Part shown: positions 24,499 to 34,027 of the stretch, one piece after another
Numbering within the stretch: position 1 is the stretch's first letter
Layout of the letters: the number at the start of each line of letters is the position of its first letter
Assembly (NCBI GenBank): GCA_026003175.1
Contig: BPGT01000001.1
Location: 844,839 to 908,838, forward strand
Direction of reading: 5' to 3'
Source: Armatimonadota bacterium
Lineage (GTDB): Bacteria > Armatimonadota > HRBIN16
Length of the DNA: 64,000 nt
Notes under the pieces: model-generated
The model's input: only the letters and a program-made list of their open reading frames with translations
Told to the model about the DNA's origin: nothing
Database searches by the model: none
Translations under genes and position numbers: made by a program

Positions 24499-25297
24499 CA
24501 CAGAAGACATCATTCGCGTAGCCGTCGCCGGAGCGTGCGGGCGCATGGGCAAGCTGGTGGTACAGACGGTGCTGAAGCAGCCCGACATGGCTCTGGTGAG
24601 TGCGATTGATAAGCAGCACGTGGGCGAGGACATCGGCACGATAGCGGTGGAACATCCCATCGGCATCACCGTGACCGACCATGTCACCGAATCGCTGACA
24701 CAGACCCAGCCACACGTGCTGGTAGACTTCACCACGCTAGGCGCGGCGGTGAGCCATATCTATACCGCACTTGAGCACGGCGTGATACCGGTGGTGGGAA
24801 CTAGCGGCTTCTCCGCCCAGACGCTTTCCGATATCCGCGAGGCGGTGGAACGTACGGGTACCGCGTGTATCATCGTGCCCAATTTCGCCATCGGCGCGGT
24901 GCTGATGATGCGATTTGCAAAAGAAGCTGCGCGCTACTTTCCTAACGCAGAGATTATCGAACTCCATCACGACGGGAAGATAGACGCTCCATCGGGAACC
25001 GCTATCCGCACCGCCGAGATGATAGCCGCCACACGCACCGAACGCCCGCGCCAGATTGTGCAGGAGCAGAAATTTGAAGGAGCGCGAGGCGCGAGCATCG
25101 CCAACGTACCAGTGCACAGCGTTCGCCTGCCCGGTCTGGTGGCTCATCAGATGGTGATTTTCGGTGGGCAGGGCGAGGTTTTAACTATCCGGCACGATTC
25201 GATGGACCGGCAGTCCTTTATGCCCGGAGTGATGCTTGCCATTCGCAAAGCGCGGCAGGTGCAGGGATTAGTGGTCGGGCTGGAGCATCTATTGTGA
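24488..25297 (+). CDS. dapB: 4-hydroxy-tetrahydrodipicolinate reductase
   Basis: A 269-residue DapB. The NAD(P)-binding loop is VAVAGACGRMGKLV at the N-terminus and the active-site motif is ELHHDGKIDAPSGTA (catalytic His-His and Lys, as in the family signature). It catalyses the second committed step toward diaminopimelate and lysine. The start overlaps the M16 gene by eleven bases and AAGGAACGGGGGAGG is just upstream. Confidence 0.96.
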   Translation: MTTNTEDIIRVAVAGACGRMGKLVVQTVLKQPDMALVSAIDKQHVGEDIGTIAVEHPIGITVTDHVTESLTQTQPHVLVDFTTLGAAVSHIYTALEHGVIPVVGTSGFSAQTLSDIREAVERTGTACIIVPNFAIGAVLMMRFAKEAARYFPNAEIIELHHDGKIDAPSGTAIRTAEMIAATRTERPRQIVQEQKFEGARGASIANVPVHSVRLPGLVAHQMVIFGGQGEVLTIRHDSMDRQSFMPGVMLAIRKARQVQGLVVGLEHLL

Positions 25298-25322
25298 GCC
25301 CCAATTGTGCTAAAATGATAGC

Positions 25323-26366
25323 GTGAACGACACGCTGACCGAAAAACTGCAATCGCTTCCCGCTCTGCCGGGAGTATATCTCTTCAAGGATGTGCAGGGG
25401 ACGGTGCTCTATGTGGGCAAAGCGGTATCCTTGCGCTCGCGGGTGCGTTCATATTTCCACAAAAGCGCGGAACTCTCTATCAAGACCCGTCGCCTCGTGG
25501 AAAAAATCGCCGATGTGGAATGGATAGTCACCGACACCGAGCTGGAAGCGCTGGTGCTGGAGTGCAACCTGATTAAACGCTATCGCCCGCCGTACAATAT
25601 CCGCCTGCGCGACGACAAACAGTATCCTTTTCTATGCTTAACCACCTCCGAGCCGTTTCCTCGCCTGATACTGGCACGTCGTGCCAAAAACGATGGTAAC
25701 CGCTATTTTGGTCCCTACTCCGGCAGCCGACCGATTTACCAGACCATCCATTTGCTGAACCGCCTCTTTCCGCTGGTGACCTGTGGCGAGGCGTTCACCG
25801 GCGAGCCGGTACGCAAGCCATGCCTGTACTACCATTTAGGCAGGTGCCCCGCTCCCTGTGCGGGACTTGCCGATAAGCAACGCTACCGCGAGACAGTACG
25901 TGAAGTGGAGATGTTCCTGAACGGCAAACATGAGAAGCTGCTGAAAGGGTTGTATAGGCAGATGGAGGAGGCAGCAGAGAGGCTGGAGTTCGAACGTGCC
26001 GCCGCCCTGCGTGACCAGATACGCGCTGTCGAACAGGTAATGCTGCAGCAAAAGGTGGTTTCCACAGACATGGTGGACCAGGACGTGCTGGCGTACGCGG
26101 CGGACGAACAGCGCGCGCTGGTGCAAATGTTCTTCATCCGCGGGGGCAAGCTGATCGGACAGCAGCACTTTTTCCTAGACGGAGCCAGCGGTGAAGACCA
26201 ACGCGCTGCCCTGCAAGAATTCCTCAAACAATATTACGACCAGGCGCAGGACGTGCCCGGCGAGATTCTGCTGCCCGCACCCATCGAGGAAGCGCAAATC
26301 ATCGAGCAATGGTTACGCCAGAAGAAGGGCAAAAGGGTGGAACTACACGCCCCACAGCGAGGGTAA
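25323..26366 (+). CDS. uvrC: excinuclease ABC subunit C, N-terminal part (interrupted by frameshift)
   Basis: The first 347 codons of UvrC. The GIY-YIG 3' incision domain is at the N-terminus (LPGVYLFKDVQGTVLYVGKA), the Cys-rich site follows (CLYYHLGRCPAPCAG), and the UVR domain that contacts UvrB is near residue 210 (RLEFERAAALRDQIRAVEQV). The frame ends in TAA right after HAPQRG, where UvrC normally continues with D/N-K-K-K. The rest is intact in the +1 frame. The start is GTG at 25323. Confidence 0.9.
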   Translation: MNDTLTEKLQSLPALPGVYLFKDVQGTVLYVGKAVSLRSRVRSYFHKSAELSIKTRRLVEKIADVEWIVTDTELEALVLECNLIKRYRPPYNIRLRDDKQYPFLCLTTSEPFPRLILARRAKNDGNRYFGPYSGSRPIYQTIHLLNRLFPLVTCGEAFTGEPVRKPCLYYHLGRCPAPCAGLADKQRYRETVREVEMFLNGKHEKLLKGLYRQMEEAAERLEFERAAALRDQIRAVEQVMLQQKVVSTDMVDQDVLAYAADEQRALVQMFFIRGGKLIGQQHFFLDGASGEDQRAALQEFLKQYYDQAQDVPGEILLPAPIEEAQIIEQWLRQKKGKRVELHAPQRG

Positions 26367-27168
26367 CAAAAAGAAGCTGCTGGAGATGGCGGTAACCAAC
26401 GCCGAGCTGGCTCTAGAGCAGGCGCGCCAGCAGTGGCTGCAGCAGAAAGCGCAGCAAGAGGCGGTGCTGCTCGCGCTACAGGAGGCTCTGGGGCTGGAAA
26501 CACCGCCCAGGCGCATTGAGGCATACGACATCTCCAACATCCAGGGCTACGCGCCGGTGGGCGTGATGGTGGTGCTGAAAGAGGGCAAACCGTCCAAAAG
26601 CGACTATCGCCGCTTCGGTATCAAATATCTGCCCGAAACACCCAACGACTTCGCTATGATGAAAGAGGTGGTCACCCGTCGTTTGCAGGAGGCGCAGAAG
26701 GGTAACCCCAAGTTTGCGGAGCTGCCCCACCTGATGCTGATTGACGGCGGCAAAGGACAACTGAACGCCGCATTGGAAGCGATGCGCGAAGTGGGCGTGC
26801 AGGTTCCGGCTATCGGTCTGGCGAAGCGGTTCGAAGAGATATACCTGCCGGGGCGGTCGGAGCCGTTGATTCTCCCCAAAGAATCGCCCGCCCTGCACCT
26901 GTTACAGGCGGTGCGTGACGAAGCACACCGCTTCGCGGTGGAGTACCACCGCAGGGTGCGTATCAAGCGCGCTACTTCCTCCATTCTGGACGAAATCCCC
27001 GGCGTAGGTCCCAAACGCAAGCAGGTATTGCTCAAGCATTTCGGCTCGGTGAAACGTTTGAAAGAAGCAAGTGTCGAAGATATTGCAGCTGTGCCATCCA
27101 TTCCCCGTTCGTTGGCACAGAGGATTTACACCATATTGCACAAGGAGGAGCCAACGTGGTCGGGCTAA
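26365..27168 (+). CDS. uvrC: excinuclease ABC subunit C, C-terminal part (+1 frame)
   Basis: It continues UvrC directly from the conserved NKKKLLEMAVTNAELAL segment. It holds the RNase H-like 5' incision domain (RIEAYDISNIQGYAPVGVMV, then LMLIDGGKGQLNAALEAM with its catalytic Asp) and a helix-hairpin-helix domain at the end (SILDEIPGVGPKRKQVLLKHFGS). This part has no start codon with a ribosome binding site at its beginning, so it needs frameshifting, or the upstream stop comes from an indel. Its stop overlaps the next gene. Confidence 0.88.
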   Translation, partial: NKKKLLEMAVTNAELALEQARQQWLQQKAQQEAVLLALQEALGLETPPRRIEAYDISNIQGYAPVGVMVVLKEGKPSKSDYRRFGIKYLPETPNDFAMMKEVVTRRLQEAQKGNPKFAELPHLMLIDGGKGQLNAALEAMREVGVQVPAIGLAKRFEEIYLPGRSEPLILPKESPALHLLQAVRDEAHRFAVEYHRRVRIKRATSSILDEIPGVGPKRKQVLLKHFGSVKRLKEASVEDIAAVPSIPRSLAQRIYTILHKEEPTWSG

Positions 27169-27521
27169 TATTGCGCTGGGTAGCGAACGCCGTGGCGTTA
27201 TTGTTGACTGTGTGGCTGGGTAAAATGTTAGGCTTGGGGCTGTATGTAAGCGGTTTCTGGGGCGCGATGATTGCCGCACTGGTGATAGGGCTGATCAACG
27301 CCTTTATCCGCCCCATCGTGGTGATGCTCACCTTGCCGCTGAACTGTGTGACCTTCGGGCTATTCAGTTTGGTGATTAACGCCTTTCTATTCTGGCTGGC
27401 GGGTGAATTGCTCACCGAGTTTGACGTGCAGGGTCCTGTGGCTGCGCTGTTCGGCTCGATAGTGATGAGCTTCTTCAGCAGTGTGTTCAGCCATACTGTG
27501 GCGATGGAAAAACACCGGTGA
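27156..27521 (+). CDS. phage-holin-superfamily IV / YvlD-like membrane protein
   Basis: A 121-residue protein with four hydrophobic segments and the conserved core ALVIGLINAFIRPIVVMLTL followed by LPLNCVTFGLFSLVINAFLFW. This family is annotated as phage holin IV, but most members are ordinary chromosomal membrane proteins of unknown role. The start is GTG at 27156 behind AAGGAGGAG, inside the end of uvrC. Confidence 0.85.
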   Translation: MVGLILRWVANAVALLLTVWLGKMLGLGLYVSGFWGAMIAALVIGLINAFIRPIVVMLTLPLNCVTFGLFSLVINAFLFWLAGELLTEFDVQGPVAALFGSIVMSFFSSVFSHTVAMEKHR

Positions 27522-27741
27522 GGGTGTGGAACAATACAGTACTCTGCCACATCTCAATCTGGAGATAGGCATGTTCCGACCAAAGGCACTATGCAGCCTA
27601 TGGTGTCGTACTGAGCGTCAGGGAAGCATCTCGGAGCTTCTTCTTTTCGCTCAGCCTAACAAGAAAGAACAGATTTGCTGTCAATATTAAAGTAATCGCT
27701 GTAGCCTGAAGGGTGTGGCTACTGTCATACAGGAGAGCCGC

Positions 27742-28635
27742 ATGAAACACAAACGCTGGGTATTGATTACCGGTATGTCGGGGGCGGGGAAGACGCTGGT
27801 CTCCCATATTTTCGAGGACCTGGGCTACTTTTGCGTGGATAACCTCCCACCCCGCTTGCTGCCGATGCTGGTGGAGCTGAGCAAAGAGCATCCCCAGCAG
27901 ATGCAGCATGTGGCGCTGGTTATCGATACCCGTTGCGGCGAGATGTTCACGGAGACTTTGCCCAATGTACGTCGTGTTGCCGAGCAGGGCGTGCCTATCC
28001 AGATACTCTTTCTGGACTGCAGCGACGAGATGCTGGTGCAGCGGTTCAAGGAGACACGGCGCAAGCATCCTCTGTTCCGTGAGCACCCCACCATCTTGCA
28101 GAGCATCCGCGCCGAGCGTGCCCTGCTCGAGGAAGTGCGTGCCAGCGCGGACAGGGTTATAGATACCTCCACGCTGGCGCCCCACGAGCTGCGCGCCGCC
28201 ATCGAAGACGAGTACCGCATCATGGAACGCACGGCAGGCATCGCGGTCAATGTGGTTTCCTTTGGTTTCAAGTACGGCATCCCACCGGAGGCGGACCTGG
28301 TGTTTGACGTGCGGTTTCTGGCAAACCCGCATTACATCTCCCATCTGCGTCCGCTGGATGGGCGCGACGTGCCTGTACGCGACTACGTGCTTGCCGACCC
28401 GCTGGCGGGCGATTTCATCCGTAAACTGCAGGAGCTAATTGAGTTCACGTTGCCCCAGTACATCCGCGAGGGTAAAGCGTACCTCACTATTGCCATTGGC
28501 TGTACCGGCGGGCGACACCGCTCCGTAGTTATCGCCGAGCAGGTGGTGCAGTTCTTGAAGCAGAAAGGTTACCGTGTGCACATCCAGCACCGGGACGTGC
28601 GACGCCAGCCGCAGCCGGTGTCGGAAGCGGAGTAA
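27742..28635 (+). CDS. rapZ: RNase adapter / nucleotide-binding protein RapZ
   Basis: A 297-residue P-loop protein. The Walker A motif is GMSGAGKT near residue 11. FVDVRFLxNP-type sequence appears as [13 protein letters not shown], and the C-terminal [17 protein letters not shown] motif is intact. RapZ (YvcJ) binds GTP/UDP-GlcNAc and, in enterobacteria, controls GlmZ/GlmS; in other phyla its target is unknown. I prefer the ATG at 27742 with CAGGAGAG upstream over the GTG at 27715. The yvcK gene follows six bases later. The 220 bases before it hold no gene I can support. Confidence 0.95.
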   Translation: MKHKRWVLITGMSGAGKTLVSHIFEDLGYFCVDNLPPRLLPMLVELSKEHPQQMQHVALVIDTRCGEMFTETLPNVRRVAEQGVPIQILFLDCSDEMLVQRFKETRRKHPLFREHPTILQSIRAERALLEEVRASADRVIDTSTLAPHELRAAIEDEYRIMERTAGIAVNVVSFGFKYGIPPEADLVFDVRFLANPHYISHLRPLDGRDVPVRDYVLADPLAGDFIRKLQELIEFTLPQYIREGKAYLTIAIGCTGGRHRSVVIAEQVVQFLKQKGYRVHIQHRDVRRQPQPVSEAE

Positions 28636-28641
28636 ACTCTT

Positions 28642-29976
28642 ATGCGAGACAAAGGGTTGCGCCATATCTTTCATTTGCCCAGCGCGCGCTGGCTGAAGCC
28701 TGGGATGCTGGTCAAACGTTGGCTCTTGCTGGCAATGCTGGGCATGGTTATCATGTTTGCCGGGGTGCTCATCCTCATCGATGTGCAGTCTCCCGAATGG
28801 CTCACATGGCTGCATCAGCAGGTACAACACATTTCACAGCGTCTGCAGCCGGGTTCTCAAGGGCGTCTGGTGTTGACCGTTGCAGGAGCGGGTGTCGCGC
28901 TGCTGGGATTGGCAATGAGTGCGATAGCGGTACGCGGTCTGGTGCGCACCATCGCCTGTGCGATAGACCCGGTAGCGGGAAGGCGTCTCGCACACATTAT
29001 CTACAACCGGCGCAACCTGCAGCTCGGTCCGCAGCTGGTAGCGGTTGGGGGAGGCACAGGACTATCCACGCTACTGCGCGGTCTCAAACAATACTCCAGC
29101 AACGTCACTGCCGTTGTCACCGTCACCGACGATGGGGGCAGCTCGGGCAGGCTGACCGAACAGTTCGGCGTGTTACCGCCGGGCGACATCCGCAACTGTC
29201 TGGTTGCCCTTGCCGATGCAGAGCCAATCATGACCGAGCTGTTCCAGTACCGCTTTCGGGGCGGCGAGGGGCTGGGTGGGCACAGCTTCGGCAACTTGCT
29301 CATCGTTGCCATGACCAACATCACGGGTGACTTCGAGCGTGCCATCCGCGAGACCAGTAAGGTTCTGGCGATACGCGGGCGCGTATTACCCTCCACGCTG
29401 GACCATGTGCGTTTGCGGGCGAAGATGGAGGATGGCTCGTATATTGAGGGGGAGACCGCCATCGCCAGCTCACCTCTCAAAATCCGGCAAATGATGCTAA
29501 ACCCTCCTAATGCCCGCCCGCTGGACGAAGCGCTGCAGGCTATTCGCGAGGCGGATGTCATCGTGCTGGGCCCGGGCAGCGTATTTACCAGTATCATCCC
29601 CAATTTGCTGGTAGAGGGTATCGCCGATGCTATCCGCAACAGCCATGCCCTGCGGGTATACGTGTGCAACGTGATGACCCAGCCCGGCGAAACCGACGGC
29701 TTCACCGCCAGCGATCACGTACGCGCCATCGAGGCACACTGCCCGCCGCGTCTCTTTGATTATGTGCTGGTAAACACCACACGCCCTTCGCCGGAACTGC
29801 TGGAACGATATCGGCAATCGGGGGCGGAGTTTGTGGAGCCCGATATCGACCGTATCCGTGCTATGGGCTACCGTACCGTTGTGGGTGACTTTATTAGCCA
29901 GACCGATGTGGTGCGCCACGATCCCCATAAGCTAGCCGACGCCATCATGCACCTGTTCAGTCGCAGCCGCAAGTGA
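28642..29976 (+). CDS. gluconeogenesis factor YvcK family protein with N-terminal membrane segments
   Basis: A 444-residue protein. Residues from about 133 carry the YvcK/CofD-like core (LVAVGGGTGLSTLLRGLKQY, then VTVTDDGGSSGRLTEQFGVL, then PPGDIRNCLVALAD). Unlike B. subtilis YvcK, the first 115 residues add two hydrophobic segments (about 27-47 and 76-100), so the protein should be membrane-attached. YvcK binds UDP-sugars and affects cell-wall and carbon balance. RapZ-YvcK is the usual pair; the usual third member, WhiA, is absent. The 3' end overlaps the convergent MFS gene by 45 bases. Confidence 0.9.
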   Translation: MRDKGLRHIFHLPSARWLKPGMLVKRWLLLAMLGMVIMFAGVLILIDVQSPEWLTWLHQQVQHISQRLQPGSQGRLVLTVAGAGVALLGLAMSAIAVRGLVRTIACAIDPVAGRRLAHIIYNRRNLQLGPQLVAVGGGTGLSTLLRGLKQYSSNVTAVVTVTDDGGSSGRLTEQFGVLPPGDIRNCLVALADAEPIMTELFQYRFRGGEGLGGHSFGNLLIVAMTNITGDFERAIRETSKVLAIRGRVLPSTLDHVRLRAKMEDGSYIEGETAIASSPLKIRQMMLNPPNARPLDEALQAIREADVIVLGPGSVFTSIIPNLLVEGIADAIRNSHALRVYVCNVMTQPGETDGFTASDHVRAIEAHCPPRLFDYVLVNTTRPSPELLERYRQSGAEFVEPDIDRIRAMGYRTVVGDFISQTDVVRHDPHKLADAIMHLFSRSRK

Positions 29977-31125
29977 TTCACGCTGGGTGGGAATGCGCTG
30001 CACTGTCACCAGCGACAGAAACGCCACCCCCAACCCTATCCAGAACGGGATGCGATAGTCGTCCAGCATCTTCCACAGCACACCGCCCAGCACAGGCATG
30101 ATAACTGCCGCCACATGGTTCATCGTGGTACCCATTGCTAGGCTTGGGGTGAGCTCCCCTTTGTGCACAATACGGTTCAGGAAAACAGTGATGCCCATGC
30201 TGAAGGAGAACAACACACTGTCCGTGACGAACAGCATATACAGCAAGCGCAGGTCACGGAAAGTGGCGTATCCGGCAAAGACGCAGGCAATCAGCACGTA
30301 GTAAAGCGTGAGCATCCGCCGTTCGCCGTAGCGGTCCACCAGTCGTCCGACCGTCGGCGCGGCGACGGCTCCCAGTGCCGCATTGAGAAAAGCCAGCGAA
30401 AGCATGGTCTGCACCGGCGTCTGGTACACCAGTATCAGCACATAGGAAGCGAAAGTGCTGAATATCTGTCGGCGACAACCCTCCAGAAAGGTCAGCATGT
30501 AGTACAGGCTGTACTCCCGCCGCAGGATAATAGGTTGGCGTTGACCGCTGGCAGCATGAGAGGAAAGCAGAAACGCCAGGATCGCGGCTACGGCGATCAT
30601 CGCTCCGGCGATAAGAAATAACACCTTGTAGGAAAGATACGCTTTGAACAGCCTGGCCGAACCCAGTGCTACCAGCACGGCGATAGAGCCGATCGCGCCC
30701 ATCCGCCCTAGGTGTCTGCCTCCCTCTCGCCCCCCTGCCAGTGCCAGCGTGATAGAAGGCGACACCGATGACCATAGGTGAAAGCCGATAGACCACCACA
30801 CGTTGAAGCCTACCAACACCCAGTAACTGCCTGCCATGCCCGTCGCGCCGATGCCTGATGCACACACCAGCAGCGCCAGCCCAGCCAGTCTGGGTTCAGC
30901 AAACGCCACCAGTGTGCCTGCGATAGGCGCGGTGAGCAAACCCGGCGTCTCGCGCAACGATTCCAGCACGCCCAGCTGCGACGGCGAGACGCGCAACACT
31001 TCGCGGATAAAGTTCTGGAAGATGCCGTTATACACAGCAAAGCCAAAGGCGAAGCAAAAGGTCAGGGCGCCGAACAAGCCCCAGTCTCGCCGTAAAGAGG
31101 GTTGGTTGTTCCGCTGAGGGTGCAT
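29932..31125 (-). CDS. MFS permease
   Basis: About 397 residues with 12 hydrophobic segments. It has the MFS loop motif GRLVDRYGERRML in the second half, and segments such as LVALGSARLFKAYLSYKVLF. The substrate is unknown. The start is uncertain: the ATG at 31125 has no strong ribosome binding site and an in-frame GTG at 31146 adds seven residues. It converges with yvcK, and their coding ends overlap by 45 bases. thrC lies upstream on the same strand with a gap of about 40 bases. Confidence 0.82.
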   Translation of the reverse strand: MHPQRNNQPSLRRDWGLFGALTFCFAFGFAVYNGIFQNFIREVLRVSPSQLGVLESLRETPGLLTAPIAGTLVAFAEPRLAGLALLVCASGIGATGMAGSYWVLVGFNVWWSIGFHLWSSVSPSITLALAGGREGGRHLGRMGAIGSIAVLVALGSARLFKAYLSYKVLFLIAGAMIAVAAILAFLLSSHAASGQRQPIILRREYSLYYMLTFLEGCRRQIFSTFASYVLILVYQTPVQTMLSLAFLNAALGAVAAPTVGRLVDRYGERRMLTLYYVLIACVFAGYATFRDLRLLYMLFVTDSVLFSFSMGITVFLNRIVHKGELTPSLAMGTTMNHVAAVIMPVLGGVLWKMLDDYRIPFWIGLGVAFLSLVTVQRIPTQRESLAAATEQVHDGVG

Positions 31126-31164
31126 CTTGCATGGGAGATTCAACACAGGCAGAACAATTTCCTG

Positions 31165-32220
31165 TTACAGTTCCAGAGCACGGCATACCGCCTCCATCTC
31201 AGGAGGCACATGTACTGGTGCGACGCGCGATGCTTCTAGTGCCGTGTCGGGGTCCTTCAGTCCATGCCCGGTGAGGGTAACCGCTACCACGGCGGGTTCA
31301 CGGAAATAACCACGCTGTGCTAGTTGGCGTAAGCCCGCGATAGGGGCAACAGAGGCGGGTTCCGCAAACACCCCTTCCAGCGACGCCACCATTCGGTACG
31401 CTTCCAGTATCTCCTCATCGGTCACCTTTTCGATCAACCCGCCCGACTCGTCGCGTGCGGCGATAGCTTCTTTCCAGCTGGCAGGGTTACCAATGCGGAT
31501 GGCGGTGGCTACGGTTTCGGGATGATCTACCACGCGCCCCTCTACCAGGGGTGCAGCCCCTGCTGCCTGAAATCCCAACATCTTCGGCAGGCGGGTGGTT
31601 TTGCCGTGCAAATAGTACTCTTTGTAGCCCTGCCAGTAGGCGGCGATGTTGCGGGCATTGCCGACGGGTATCGCGTGGTAGTGGGGAGCGTCGCCCAGTT
31701 CGTCACAAATCTCGAAGGCGGCGGTCTTCTGCCCCTCTCCCCGATAAGGATTGATGGAATTGACAATGGTAATCGGGAATTGAGCGGCGACCTGCTGCAC
31801 CATCTCCAGCGCGGCGTCGAAGTTGCCGTCGACGGCAATAACCCTTGCGCCGTGCATCAGCGCCTGTGTGAGTTTGCCCAGCGCCACCTTGCCAGAAGGA
31901 AGCAACACATAGCAGCGCATTCCTGCACGTGCCGCGTATGCGGCGGCGGAGGCAGAGGTGTTTCCCGTCGAGGCGCATATTACCGCCTGCACACCTTCTT
32001 CCGCCGCCTTAGAGATAGCCATCGTCATGCCCCGGTCCTTGAAGGAGCCAGTGGGGTTCGCGCCTTCGTACTTCAGGTAAATCTGCAGCTGAGGGGCAAT
32101 CGCCTGCGCGAGGCGCGGGGCGGGGATGAGCGGTGTCTCCCCCTCCAGCAAGGTGATTACCGGCGTGCACTCGGTGACAGGCAAAAAAGCGCGGTATCTG
32201 GCAATGACCCCTTTTTTCAT
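31165..32220 (-). CDS. thrC: threonine synthase
   Basis: A 351-residue PLP enzyme converting O-phosphohomoserine to threonine. The PLP lysine lies in [15 protein letters not shown] and the substrate loop in [19 protein letters not shown]. The phosphate-binding glycine loop reads [12 protein letters not shown], whereas threonine synthases normally have PVGNAGN; the second glycine is Arg here (codon CGC). A tRNA gene lies just upstream on the same strand. Confidence 0.93.
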   Translation of the reverse strand: MKKGVIARYRAFLPVTECTPVITLLEGETPLIPAPRLAQAIAPQLQIYLKYEGANPTGSFKDRGMTMAISKAAEEGVQAVICASTGNTSASAAAYAARAGMRCYVLLPSGKVALGKLTQALMHGARVIAVDGNFDAALEMVQQVAAQFPITIVNSINPYRGEGQKTAAFEICDELGDAPHYHAIPVGNARNIAAYWQGYKEYYLHGKTTRLPKMLGFQAAGAAPLVEGRVVDHPETVATAIRIGNPASWKEAIAARDESGGLIEKVTDEEILEAYRMVASLEGVFAEPASVAPIAGLRQLAQRGYFREPAVVAVTLTGHGLKDPDTALEASRVAPVHVPPEMEAVCRALEL

Positions 32221-32266
32221 AACTATTATATGTTATCGGCAACTGGGGAGACCCTGATGAGGGCTC

Positions 32267-32342
32267 TGGTGAGCCGGGTGGGATTCGAACCCACGACCCT
32301 CGCCTTAAAAGGGCGATGCTCTGCCTGCTGAGCTACCGGCTC
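32267..32342 (-). tRNA. tRNA-Lys (anticodon TTT)
   Basis: On the minus strand the acceptor stem GAGCCGG pairs with CCGGCTC, the D arm GCTCAGCAGGCAGAGC and the T arm GTGGGTTCGAATCCCAC are intact, and the anticodon loop is CTTTTAA between TCGCC and GGCGA, giving anticodon TTT. CCA is encoded at 32267-32269. Length is 76 including CCA. Confidence 0.96.
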
Positions 32343-32352
32343 AAGCCGTTTT

Positions 32353-32381
32353 ATTCTACCCCAATTTGTGCCGGAAGTCAA
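32353..32381 (-). promoter_or_regulatory. sigma-70 promoter of tRNA-Lys
   Basis: On the minus strand TTGACT (32376-32381) and TAGAAT (32353-32358) are 17 bases apart, just upstream of the tRNA. The outermost T of the -35 is also the last base of the 9-bp duplication caused by mobile element copy 3. Confidence 0.82.
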
Positions 32382-32389
32382 TCATGCGA

Positions 32390-32575
32390 GAGGGTGTTCG
32401 AAATTGCTGGTTGAATGGATAGATAACCTAACCCCCTTGCCCCCTTCCCTGCAAGGGAAGGGGGAACGCCCCTCTCCTCGTAGGAGAGGGGACGGGGGTG
32501 AGGTAAGGCAGGGATAGCAAGAACGCCTCTCTCCTTGCGCTACAACCAACTTCTCAACAATTCTCGAACACCCTC
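32390..32575 (-). mobile_element. 186-bp MITE-like element, copy 3
   Basis: It is inverted relative to copies 1, 2 and 5. The flanking 9-bp direct repeats are ATCATGCGA at 32381-32389 and 32576-32584. It sits directly upstream of the tRNA-Lys promoter. The remaining DNA up to 32722 contains no gene. Confidence 0.92.
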
Positions 32576-32722
32576 ATCATGCGAGTCAACCGCTGCCCCA
32601 GAGGTGGTACACAGCACTATCACTGGCAATCGTGGCGACGATTAACATGCCAACAGGTAGATCAGGTACTTCTGCCGAAATAAACAGGTAAGATATGGTA
32701 TCTCATCTCAGGAGTTTATTCT

Positions 32723-34027
32723 GTGTCCAGAACAGTGGCATGGTGCTGGCTTCTTCTGCTAGCAGTGACCTTCGCCAGGGCAGATAGTCTGCCTGCCGAA
32801 TCGATCAAACTGAAAACCTTTCCAAACGGTCTACGTGTGCTCGTGCGCGAGGCGCACGAGGCTCCTCTGGTGACGATAGACCTGTGGATACGTGCGGGTT
32901 CCTCGCGAGAGACCGCCGAAACCAACGGCGTAGCCCACTTCATGGAGCACCTGTTGTTTCGCGGCACGTCGAAGCGCGGCAGGGGCGAGGTAGACCGCGA
33001 CATCGAGGAACTGGGCGCTACCCTCAACGCCACCACCTCGCGCGACTGGATGCACCTCTACACCACCGTCGCCAGCCGATACTGGCAGAACGCGCTGGAG
33101 GTCATCGCCGATGCGGTGCAAAACAGCGCACTGCGTCCCGAAGATGTGGAACGCGAACAGATGATTATTCTGGACGAGCTGGCGCGCGCCGCCGATGACC
33201 CTGTACGCGATGCCAACCAGCGTCTGGCGGAATTACTCTTTCAAAAGCATCCGTATCGCCTGCCCGTTGCCGCCACCCGCGATTCGATTATCCGCATCCA
33301 GCGCGAGCAGGTGGTGGAGTTCTATCGCAAGTACTACGTGCCGAACAACGCCTCGCTGGTCATTGTGGGAGATGTGACCGAAGCGGAAGCGTTCGCAGCG
33401 ACGGAAAAGCTCTTCGGCAGGTGGCAGAAGCGCGACATCGCTGACCCCCAGCCTGAGCCAGAACCGCCACCTGACGCACCTCGCCATGCCCAGTTCAAAG
33501 TGCGACGTGGTTTTCCTGTAGTGGGCATCGGCTTCTTGGCGCCGTCGGTGAAAGAGGTGGAGGACGTCTGCGCATGCGATCTGCTGCTCGCCCTGTTGGG
33601 GCGGCGGGACGGTCTGCTGACCCGTCTACTGGTTGGACAGGGAGTGGCGACGCGCGTCACGACCGAGTTCCTCACCCAGCGCTATCCCGGCTTGTTCAGC
33701 ATCGTGGTGGAGCTTCCCGAAAAAGGCAACCCCCAGCAGGTGGAGGCGATGGTGGTGGGCGCACTGCAGCAGCTGGCGAAGACGCCTGTGACGGAGACGG
33801 AGCTGGCACGCGCTAAACGGGAGATCGTGGGCGAATACCTGTTCGGGATGGAGACCACCGAAGGACAGGCAAGCACCCTGGGCTTCTACGAGATGGTAGA
33901 TACCTACCTCTTCGCCACCGAGTACGAGAAGAACGTGCTCTCGGTGACCGCCGAAGACGTGCGCCGCGTGGTGGAGAAGTATCTGAACCCCGAGCGCAGG
34001 GTGGTGGTAACGCTGGTGAAGGAGTAG
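32723..34027 (+). CDS. secreted M16 family zinc peptidase (active type)
   Basis: A 434-residue M16 peptidase with an N-terminal signal peptide (VAWCWLLLLAVTFARA). The zinc motif HFMEH is in GVAHFMEHLLFRGTSKRG, and the distal Glu lies in EELGATLNATTSRDWMHLY. It should work in the periplasm or outside the cell as half of an M16B heterodimer. The likely inactive partner is encoded at 38993 rather than directly downstream. The start is GTG at 32723 behind AGGAG. Confidence 0.9.
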   Translation: MSRTVAWCWLLLLAVTFARADSLPAESIKLKTFPNGLRVLVREAHEAPLVTIDLWIRAGSSRETAETNGVAHFMEHLLFRGTSKRGRGEVDRDIEELGATLNATTSRDWMHLYTTVASRYWQNALEVIADAVQNSALRPEDVEREQMIILDELARAADDPVRDANQRLAELLFQKHPYRLPVAATRDSIIRIQREQVVEFYRKYYVPNNASLVIVGDVTEAEAFAATEKLFGRWQKRDIADPQPEPEPPPDAPRHAQFKVRRGFPVVGIGFLAPSVKEVEDVCACDLLLALLGRRDGLLTRLLVGQGVATRVTTEFLTQRYPGLFSIVVELPEKGNPQQVEAMVVGALQQLAKTPVTETELARAKREIVGEYLFGMETTEGQASTLGFYEMVDTYLFATEYEKNVLSVTAEDVRRVVEKYLNPERRVVVTLVKE

